From the NCBI GenBank assembly GCA_964414265.1, contig CAYPVT010000007.1:1-25397 (forward strand): DNA of 25,397 nucleotides, written 5' to 3'. This DNA comes from VMEP01 sp964414265. Its GTDB lineage: Bacteria > Patescibacteriota > Minisyncoccia > Phycocordibacterales > VMEP01. Shown here piece after piece: positions 13,917 through 22,700 of the stretch. Position numbers and translations under genes: made by a program. The number at the start of each line of letters is the position of its first letter. Positions within the stretch are counted from its first letter, which is position 1. Under the pieces are notes generated by a model. The model did not search any database. It worked only from the letters and a program-made list of their open reading frames with translations, and had not been told where the DNA came from.

Positions 13917-15986
13917 ACGTCCAAGATAGTAAAGCTGTTTAGCTTCTGTCGCTGAAAGCGCGCGGTTATATAAACGAACATCATCAATTGTTCCACGATA
14001 ATAAGTATCGTGACCAACACCAATATTAAATTGATATGAATCCGTAAAAGTTGGTGCATGAGCCATACTCCCAACAGCAACACCGTTTATATACATTGTT
14101 GACAACGTGTTTGCTCGAGACACTACTATAACAACGTGCTTCCAAGCAAACGGGCTTAATCCAGCAACTGCAATACGCGGACAACTTCCAGAACCACCAT
14201 TAACACAAAACTCTAACGCCGCATCGGCACTTCTTGACCTCAATTCCCAACCATTTCCACCAACATTAAAAGAGCCTGCTCCTTTTTGTAAAATATCATC
14301 ATTACCTGTCGCGTCTGTTGAACCCTTGTACCAAACGGAAAAAGAAAAATCTCCAGTACCAGTATTAATTGAACTATTATTACTTGCGTAAACATAACGA
14401 GTAAAAGAAGCCACAAATTTTAAAGCTGAACCAATTTTACCGGGAGTCGGACTAGTTGTTGTGCTCATATTCATAAGCCTTCCATTGTTTCCGTTTCCGC
14501 TTCTATCAAGCGCCATATTTGATCCCCAGTTCATGTCTTTACCATCGAAAGACCATAGTCCAATAAGTCCACTGGTTACTTTATTGTTTTGGCTAGAATT
14601 AATTGTGGCTGGTTTTAATTTATAAAGCTCATTAATTTCTGATTGAGAAAGCACTTTATTATACAAACGAATATCATCAATTTTACCAGTAAAATGATAT
14701 CCGCTATCGTCATAAACAGAATATCTTCCAATTGTTTGAGATGTTGGCGTATAAAAAGCCTCCGTTGTGCTTGAAGCAATCTCTGTTGTGTTACTGTAAA
14801 TTTTTATTCCTCCAACGCTTGTCTTCGTAACCACGAGCTGTCGCCAATCCGATGAAGTTCCACCACCTGTTCCTGTAGCAACGGTAGTCCATGAACTAGT
14901 ATATTTTTGTAAATATGCCCCACTCGCTGTTGAATAAAGCCAGAAAGTTGGAGACCCAGACCAAACAAGACCAGACCCTTTAACCCAAGCAACAAAAGTA
15001 AACTCGGTTGCGCTATTAAAAATATTTCCAGTACCCAAATATCCCAGCTTTTGGGGAGACGTCCCACATGTTGCCCAATTAGTGATAGATATCCCGCCCG
15101 TCACAGCATCGGTTGTTGTTGATAAACAAGTTCCATAAACCGTAAAATTATTTTTTCTACCACTATAATCACCGTAGTCGCCATTGAGTGGCCAGTAACC
15201 CAGAAGGTTTGTGTTAATAGAATTTTTTTGTACAGTCGCACCAGATTTATATATTGTAGCAATCTCGGATGCCAACAAAACACGATTATAAAAACGCACA
15301 TCATCAATAATTCCCTTAAATCCCTGAGCTCCCGAGAATGAGCCAACGTACATCGGATTAAGAACCGAAGATAGTGCAGTAAAAGTTGTATTGGCAATAA
15401 GAACACCATCAACATAAAGCGTTCCTGTCGTTCCGTTCCATTGCCCCACAACGTGGTGCCATTTACCTAAAGGGGCTGGCCCCGAACCTATTGTTACCGC
15501 AGTAGACCCCAACAAAAAAGAAATGTTGTTGCTACTCTGATAATTAAAGTAAATTCTCTGACTAGTCCCAGTAGTGTTCAGTAAATATCCACCTGATGTT
15601 TGGGTTGTTGTTGCATAAGCCCAAAAAGAAACCGTGCCAGTAGAAGCCGAGGCCCCAGTTGTTGGAATAGTAACGTAAGTATCATTACCGTTAAAAAGTA
15701 ACGCTTTGCCAAATTTACCACCAGTCCATGTTGGACTATTTACTAAAGTTCCAGTACTTCCACTACCAGAGGCATCCCCTGCTTTTGTTCCGTAATTATC
15801 ATTAAATGACCAGTATCCGATTTGTCCGGTTTTCGTTGGAGTTTTTATTGTTACAGCAGAAAAAGCTAGCAGTGGTGTTGCTATAAAAATGAAAACAAAA
15901 ATACCAACAAACATTACTGAACCCAACTTGGAGGCTTCGCCTCCAAGTGGATTATTTTTAAAAAATTTTTGATTAAAGTTATTCAT
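13914..15986 (-). CDS. Exported protein with three LamG/ConA-like domains (LamG C), palindrome-encoded insert before the signal core
   Basis: First LamG gene in transcription order. The N-terminus begins MNNFNQKFFKNNP, then LGGEASKL (residues 14-21) encoded by palindrome (e), then a hydrophobic core VMFVGIFVFIFIATPLLAFSA (24-44). The palindrome has therefore lengthened the positive n-region of the signal peptide without breaking the frame. An ATG at residue 25 (15914) is an alternative start that would leave the palindrome untranslated. LamG-like domains lie at about 54-268, 280-480 and 490-690. The second is the most divergent of all (LLGYWPLNGDYGDYSG). The third opens GLIGLWSFDGKDMNWGSN as in its paralogues. 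It ends QLYYLGR. The start is 15 bases after the transposase 2 stop. Confidence 0.8.
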   Translation of the reverse strand: MNNFNQKFFKNNPLGGEASKLGSVMFVGIFVFIFIATPLLAFSAVTIKTPTKTGQIGYWSFNDNYGTKAGDASGSGSTGTLVNSPTWTGGKFGKALLFNGNDTYVTIPTTGASASTGTVSFWAYATTTQTSGGYLLNTTGTSQRIYFNYQSSNNISFLLGSTAVTIGSGPAPLGKWHHVVGQWNGTTGTLYVDGVLIANTTFTALSSVLNPMYVGSFSGAQGFKGIIDDVRFYNRVLLASEIATIYKSGATVQKNSINTNLLGYWPLNGDYGDYSGRKNNFTVYGTCLSTTTDAVTGGISITNWATCGTSPQKLGYLGTGNIFNSATEFTFVAWVKGSGLVWSGSPTFWLYSTASGAYLQKYTSSWTTVATGTGGGTSSDWRQLVVTKTSVGGIKIYSNTTEIASSTTEAFYTPTSQTIGRYSVYDDSGYHFTGKIDDIRLYNKVLSQSEINELYKLKPATINSSQNNKVTSGLIGLWSFDGKDMNWGSNMALDRSGNGNNGRLMNMSTTTSPTPGKIGSALKFVASFTRYVYASNNSSINTGTGDFSFSVWYKGSTDATGNDDILQKGAGSFNVGGNGWELRSRSADAALEFCVNGGSGSCPRIAVAGLSPFAWKHVVIVVSRANTLSTMYINGVAVGSMAHAPTFTDSYQFNIGVGHDTYYRGTIDDVRLYNRALSATEAKQLYYLGR
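15926..15948. repeat. Palindrome (e) in the 5' end of LamG C, translated
   Basis: Stem ACTTGGAGGC, loop TTC, GCCTCCAAGT (10 bp). Read on the minus strand as P-LGGEASKL-G. It is the same variant and the same peptide as in transposase 2 next door. Confidence 0.9.
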
Positions 15987-16001
15987 CTTAGTTCCAAAAG
16001 A

Positions 16002-16691
16002 CTATTCTAACAAAATATTACCAATTTCTTTTAAAGAATCTTTTCTATCACGTATTGTTCTTAAGGATTCTAAAGCAAATTTTTTATAATCCCCAATATT
16101 ACTAAACTGGTCTAATATAATATCTTTTTCACAAATACCGTTTTTGTCATTTTTTGTATACTCCCCCCAGCTACTTACACTCTTCACCAACTTGGAGGCT
16201 TCGCCTCCAAGTTGGTGAACTTTATCATTTAAATTTACATAGGCACTTAAATGTAATAAGTACTCATTACTATCAACATGCACCGATTTAAAAACACCCT
16301 GAAAAAGGGATCCACTCCTCTCCTCTTTTTCATTAAAATACATAGTGTAGCCAGTAGCCAAACGGTGCATAAATTTTTCAATACCCTTTTCTGAAACTTG
16401 CTGAACAATGAGATGGTAGTGATTTGGATTTAAACAATACGCAATAAAATTTACCAACTTCCCTTCTTTTCTTTTTGGTATTTTCGTCAACTTGGAGGCT
16501 TCGCCTCCAAGTTGACGATTTTTAAATGAATTTTCATAAATACTTCCTATTGGTTCGATCGTATTAAACTCAACCATACTCTGAAAAAACCTGTTCAAAT
16601 CTTTTTGGTTTGAAAAAATATTACGCTTATCAATCCCCCTGTTGTACAAGTGATAATATTCTTTGTTTATAAATTGTATTTTTCTGGTCAT
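16002..16691 (-). CDS. REP-associated tyrosine transposase (RAYT/TnpA_REP), copy 2
   Basis: Paralogue of copy 1 with the same layout: YYHLYNRGIDKR (12-23), the HUH motif NPNHYHLI with His91 and His93, candidate nucleophile Tyr115 or Tyr118 in ATGYTMYFN, and RSGSLFQGVFKSVHVD (125-140). Two in-frame palindromes, (g) and (f), encode LGGEASKL at 61-68 and 161-168, the same relative positions as in copy 1. An extra basic segment (TKIPKRKEGK) follows the first. The gene sits between the giant protein gene and LamG C, with palindrome (h) upstream and (e) just downstream. It appears intact. All palindromes around this copy have the GGAGGC/TTC type, whereas copy 1 has other variants. Confidence 0.88.
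   Translation of the reverse strand: MTRKIQFINKEYYHLYNRGIDKRNIFSNQKDLNRFFQSMVEFNTIEPIGSIYENSFKNRQLGGEASKLTKIPKRKEGKLVNFIAYCLNPNHYHLIVQQVSEKGIEKFMHRLATGYTMYFNEKEERSGSLFQGVFKSVHVDSNEYLLHLSAYVNLNDKVHQLGGEASKLVKSVSSWGEYTKNDKNGICEKDIILDQFSNIGDYKKFALESLRTIRDRKDSLKEIGNILLE
16183..16219. repeat. Palindrome (f) inside transposase 2, translated
   Basis: Core ACTTGGAGGC, loop TTC, GCCTCCAAGT, extended by TTCACCA/TGGTGAA to a 17-bp perfect stem, the longest in the window. Encodes VHQLGGEASKLV in transposase 2, the same site as (b) in transposase 1. Confidence 0.92.
16484..16518. repeat. Palindrome (g) inside transposase 2, translated
   Basis: Core ACTTGGAGGC, loop TTC, GCCTCCAAGT, extended by TCGTCA/TGACGA to a 16-bp perfect stem. 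Encodes RQLGGEASKLTK, the site matching (c) in transposase 1. Confidence 0.92.
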
Positions 16692-16713
16692 ATGTTTACT
16701 TAAATTAAATTTC

Positions 16714-16744
16714 TCTAACTTGGAGGCTTCGCCTCCAAGTTAGA
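16714..16744. repeat. Palindrome (h) between the giant gene and transposase 2
   Basis: Core ACTTGGAGGC, loop TTC, GCCTCCAAGT, extended by TCTA/TAGA to a 14-bp perfect stem. It begins 2 bases after the giant gene stop codon and ends 22 bases before the transposase 2 ATG. No T-run follows, so termination by it is unproven. Confidence 0.9.
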
Positions 16745-16746
16745 AG

Positions 16747-19700
16747 TTACGGCGTAGTTATTTCAGAAGTACTTGTCGCTGTCGTTGTTGTTGCCGTCGC
16801 TGTCGTTGTTGTTGCCGTCACTGTCGTGTCTGTTATTGCTGATGTTGTGGTCGTTGCTGTATCTATTGTCGTCGTGGTGGTTGTCGTGTCAGTTGTCGTT
16901 GCTGTGTATGTCGCAGTTGTATCTGTAAGAGCATTCACACTTCCAGAGATTGCATCAACAATTGAGCCCACAAACGACGAATTAGAAACTTGTGTCGCAG
17001 TTGCTGACCCACCAACCAAACACTCACCTGATGTTGTTTTTGGAAGGCCACCTGAAACTGTTAGACAATATGGCGCGCCACTTTCTTCGTCGTACATTGT
17101 GATTCCAGAACGTCGGTCAGGTGAGCCAATCTTAACTCCCCCACGCACTTCGATATTGTCCGCCAAAAGTTTACCGCTTGCGTCGATACTCCAAGTTCCA
17201 GAAGCTCCCGTAATTGCGCCAACATTTTCAATCGAAAATCCTGCCATATCAAGCACTCCTTGTGATGCGACACGTCCAGTCACGGAATCAACCGCGAGAG
17301 TCACACTTGTTGATGTGGCGTTTGCGATTGAGGAATCAAGGTGAGTCCAACCAACAGAGACAGAAACCGCGACTGCGCCCTGATAAACGAATGTGCCGTC
17401 AACATTAGTTGAGGTAACAGTTGAAGTTGCCGATTGTGTTCCATCAAATGAACCTAAAGCGATACCGATAGTCTGTGATGATGTCGTTGCTTTCATACCA
17501 ACACCAGGAACTGATGAAAGAGTGATACGGTCGCCTGGGTTAATTACGCCACCTTCAGTAGAAACCTTCACCACAGTTTTTCCAGAAAAGACAACCGAAG
17601 GTGAAGTACTTGTGCTGGAGAATGTTAGTCCTGCAAGATTTGCGATTCCAACAACCGAGGCCATGTTTGTTTTATCGGCGCGAACCAAAACAGCGGAAGT
17701 TGTTGTTGCTCCAACCACACTTGGAGGCGAAGCCTCCAAGTTGGAGTTTACTGAAACTAAGGTTGTTGTTGCGCTCATTGCAACAATGTCACCAGCCTCA
17801 ACCTCGGGAGAAGATAAATCTGCAAAGTGTTCTGCAATTCCTGATTGAGTGGAAGCAAATCTATCAGAAGAAATTGTGTTTGAGTTCAAGACATCACAGA
17901 ACGAAGCGACGCACATACCTTCAGAAATAATTGTCTTAGCAGAAATTATGTTTGCCTTAATATTTCCAGCAAACGTCAATACTGGTGTACTTGTTGCTGA
18001 GATGGAAAGGTATGTGTTTTCTGTTGAGCTCCCTTTAATATCCGTTGAATTTGAAATTTCGCCGATTGAGAAAATCCCATTCTTCGATTCAACAAACCAA
18101 TCTTTTGTTGTCGTCCCAACACCAACGTTTCCGTTTGTTCCAATTGCGTCAATTACAGAAGCTGTGTCGGTAAGCGTGAGTCTTGGATTCGGGGCAGAAA
18201 TGTTTAATGCTGACTTTGGCGCTGATGTTCCAATACCGACACGACCGTCTTTTGCGATAGTAAACGCACTACTATTATCTCCATTTAATACAACAAACGA
18301 ATCCTTATCAGATTCACCTTGAATAGTAAGTTTTGCAGTTGGTGTGGTTGTTCCAAAACCAACATTGCCTTCTACTATTAAGCCATTCTCTGGCGCTTCA
18401 ACATTATAGTTTTCTCCGATACTTGTTCTGCCGGAAACCGTCAATGTCGACATTGGAGTTGAGGTGCCTGTTCCAATTCCAACTTTTCCGTTCTCGACAA
18501 AAATTCCAAGGGAGTTCAGTGATTCCGTAACGGCCTTTACCCAAAGTGAGAGTTTCTTTCCAGCGGTTGAAAAGAATCCACCTTTACCGCTGTATTCAAT
18601 AGTATTAATCATCGCAAGAATACTTGTCTTTCCGTTTTCAAAATCTGAAAGTGAATATGATTCCAAAGCAATAGCGACAACCCGACCTGCATCAGTTGCT
18701 TTCATCGCAATACCGGGCTTCGAAGAAGCGGTTAGGAAATCACCTTTTTTAATTTCTCCACCCTCAAACGACACCTTCACCGGCACGCGCCCAGCGAGAG
18801 CGATAGGCGCCTTCCCGGCTTGGCCACCAGAGATATCTGAACCGAGCAAGACTCCAGGAGCCGTGGTGACAACACCAACTGTGTAGGCATCGTACGCGCC
18901 GTTTGACTTCGACACGAGACCAGATGAATCTTCTGGAGACACACTCACCACGTCTCCCGGGGTAAGCGAAGCATCGTCAGTTGGGAAATATTCAGCGATG
19001 TCGGCACCACCTGAGTTCCACGAGCCACCAGAAGATGTGTATGCATTACCACCAGAAGAGAATCTAAAAAGGTCCTGTCCACCAGAAGAAAATGTTGCAA
19101 GGTCGCTATTGTTTGTATTTATAACTTTAAATCCCGTAATGATTGGTTTGCTAAATACTCCAGCTTTATTTTCTTCATCATTAAGTGGGAGGCGGTTATA
19201 CACAACAGAAGATTCACCAAGCCATACGTTCTTTTGACTATTTGGCTGTCTTGGAATTTCTCTCTTCATGTCAATACGCACCTGCATCCAGACGTCGCCC
19301 GAGGTGGGGTTAATGAGGCTCCCTGAGGTGGGGAGGCTTCTCCACGCTGCTGTGGCGAGAGCGTCACTCGTGGCGGCGGTCTTCACTCTGAAGGAAACCG
19401 CACCTGCTTTGAAGGAATCAGCATTTCCTGTCCACATTAAAGCCGACGTGCTATTGAGACTTGGGTTGTTGATGTATTCACTTTGGTACGAGCCAGAGGT
19501 CACCCAGCCAGCGTCATAGATAGAAGTATTAGAAGTACCGCTTCCTAACACAACCAAGAACTTGCCGTCGGGGCGTTGGATGGAGTGGGAACCATGTTGT
19601 GCAAGACTAGCGGCAGTACCCACAAGAGCCGGTCCAGCAACGAAAGTGTTAGCGACAGGGTCGTAGATAGAGGTGTTGGAGACACCGTTTCCCAAGACAA

Positions 19701-22700
19701 CCAAGAACTTGCCGTCGGGGCGTTGGATGGAGTGGGAACCCCACGAAGCAAGATTAGCGGCGGTGCCAACAAGAGCCGGTCCAGCAACAAAAGTGTTAGC
19801 GACAGGGTCGTAGATAGAGGTGTCGGAGGTGTTGAGACCGATAACGACGAGGAACTTGCCGTCGGGGCGTTGGATGGAGTGGGAGCCGGTATAAGCGGAA
19901 CTTGTGACGGTGCCGACTAGTGCCGGTCCAGCAACGAAAGTGTTAGCGACAGGGTCGTAGATAGAGGTGTTGGAGACACCGTTTCCCAAGACAACCAAGA
20001 ACTTGCCGTCGGGGCGTTGGATGGAGTGGGAACCCCACGAAGCAAGATTAGCGGCGGTGCCAACAAGAGCCGGTCCAGCAACAAAAGTGTTAGCGACAGG
20101 GTCGTAGATAGAGGTGTCGGAGGTGTTATTGCTTAAGACAACCAAGAACTTGCCGTCGGGGCGTTGGATGGAGTGGGAGCCGGTATAAGCAAGGCTTGCG
20201 GCGGTGCCAACCAGAGCGGGGCCGGCGGAGAAATAATTTCCAAGTGTGGTGGAAGTCGCAGTGGTGCTTGCAGAATCAAAACCATACGGCAAGGTCAATC
20301 CATTATCTCCACCCAAAAGATTTGAGAGGACTGGCCCCGAAGTCGTGGCGTTACCAGCACTTGTTGACGTTGCGAAACCGGTCCCAAAATCTGCATTGTC
20401 TTTTCGGAAAATAGTTCCATTATCAATTGTAAAATCATACAAAACTGGTTGCGCAAATGAACGTTGATATTTAACGTCTGCTTCACCAAGCCATGTGTTA
20501 GTTGGTTTATTAATTTGATTTGGCTGGGCGTTTGTTGAAATTGTACGAATTAATGTCACCCTCACTTGTGCCCAAAGCGCGCCATTGACTGGATAGATAT
20601 ATCCGCCATTTGTGGTTGTAGCATAAGACGCACTAGATAGCCCTCCTTCTGTTGTCGCAGTTCTAACGGCGAGATCAACTCTTCCCTCTCCGTTTGTGCT
20701 GAATTTCAAAATTGACGAAGTGTTTAATTTCGGCATGCTCATCGCTTCTGATTCATATGAACCAGATACCACAAAACCTGGATCGTAGATAGAAGTGTTA
20801 GAGGAGGCATTACCAAGAACAATCAAGAATTTACCGTCGGGGCGTTGGATAGAGTGAGCACCATCAGCAGTATTATTTCCAGCAGTGCCAACGAGCGCGG
20901 GGCCGGCGGTGAAGGTGTTTGCGACTGGGTCATATATAGAGGTGCCAGAGCCACCGTTTCCCAAGACAACCAAGAACTTGCCGTCGGGGCGTTGGATGGA
21001 GTGGGAACCACCATAAGCCTGAGCAGAAAGTGCGGGGCCGGCGGTGAAGGTGTTTGCGACTGGGTCATATATGGAGGTGTTGGAAGAAAAATTTCCTAAG
21101 ATAACCAAGAACTTACCGTCGGGGCGTTGGATAACATGAAGTCCGTCTCGGGAAGTGCTTCCTGAGGTACCAACAACTGTTGGGCCAGCAACAAAAGTGT
21201 TAGCTACTGGGTCATAAACGGAGGTACTGGATGAAGCACCACCTCCATGAATCAATAGGAACTTGCCATCGGGACGCTTAATTGAAACAGCACCACCAGG
21301 GCCAACAAAACCGGTTGGATTTGGGCCAGCAACAAAAGTATTTGCTACTGGGTCATAGATAGATGTACTAGCTGAATTTCCACCATGAATTACCAAGAAC
21401 TTACCGTCGGGGCGTTGGATGGAGTGGGCGCCACCCTGAGCAGAAGTAAAAAGCGCGGGGCCGGCGATGAAGGTGTTTGCGACTGGGTCGTATATGGAGG
21501 TGTTGGAAGTTGTGCCTCCTAAAACAACCAGGAATTTGCCGTCAGGGCGTTGGATAGAGTGGGTGCCGTAGTTCGCAAGATTTGCAGCAGTACCAACTAA
21601 AGCTGGACCGGCAATAAAGGTGTTAGCAACTGGATCGTAGATGGAGGTGTTGGAAGTACCGCTAGCTAAAATAACTAACAACTTACCATCGGGGCGTTGG
21701 ATGGAGTGGGCATTATCAAAAGCAGTATTACCTGCAGTACCAACAATCGCTGGTCCAGCTGTCATCGTGCCTAACCCAATATCCATCGTAGTGGCAAGGT
21801 TAAGAGAAATCTGACTACTTGTTGTTGCAACCCCGACAGTCACACTTGAGCCCGAGACCGAGAAATCGCCAGTTGTTGATTTTGTTGAGATTGACGACGC
21901 GCTATCTGAAATTGAGAACAAGGCAGTTGGTGATTGTGTTCCAATTCCAACCTGACCCGCTGAATTTATATAAAACAATGACGCACCGGTTGAAGAAGCA
22001 ATATTTAATAAATCAGTCCCTGCAGTTCCTTGAATAGAAAGTTTTGTGAGTGGCGAACTTGTCCCGATACCGACGTTGCCACCATTAAAGAATGAGGATC
22101 CGTTGTTGCTGATTGCAAGATTCCCGTTTGATGAACTGATACCAGAATCATTCATATACATTGACCCGGTGCCGGTGCGGAGTGTACCCTTCACCCACAG
22201 ATTACTTGCAAATGTTGATGTGGCATTTGCTCCCGTACCGTTCACATCGATGAAGCCAGCGAATGTTGAGGTCGCCGTTGTTGAGGTTGCAATAAAGGCA
22301 TCTGCAATAACGTTCCCAGCAACAGAAAGTTTTTGGTATGGGGATGTGGTCCCGATACCGACATTGCCGATTGAATTTATCCTCAAACGCTCTACAGCAT
22401 TTGAAGAAAACGCCACTTCATGCGAAACAGGCCAAAACATACCAGAATCTGACATATTAACGTCTGAAATAGCGGGAAGTGAAGCAGTCCCAGAAGGGCC
22501 TCTAAATTGAGTATTGTAGATTTGATACGCAATAGCTCCGCCATAAGCTATGTTTATATTTGTAGATCCTGTTGAATAAATACCCGTCCCAGTTGAATTC
22601 GAGAAACTGTAACTTGGGGCTGCGACCGTTCCGTTTGGCACTAGTATTTGTCCGTTACTGATTGTTAACGCTCCTGTTGGATTGCTTGTCCCAATTCCAA

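Larger units (their letters stand above)
19512..20232 (-). repeat. Kelch-like repeat block 2 (five units) in the giant gene
   Basis: Five units of about 48-50 codons with the core HSIQRPDGKFLVVLG, then TSIYDPVANTFVAGPALVG. The pattern resembles Kelch/galactose-oxidase propeller blades (PDG...VLVxGG...IYDP...NTF). Units 2 and 4 are identical in protein. The last unit runs into a beta module beginning GSYQSEY. Five is low for a closed Kelch propeller. Confidence 0.75.

Noticed and set aside
8919..16691. Complete IS200/IS605 elements
   Set aside because: There is no tnpB and no recognisable left/right end pair around either gene. The proteins look like single-domain RAYTs flanked by REP-like palindromes.
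8893..16744. ACTTGG palindromes as intrinsic terminators
   Set aside because: None is followed by a T-run on either strand, and most lie inside open reading frames. The intergenic ones could still slow transcription, but I do not call them terminators.
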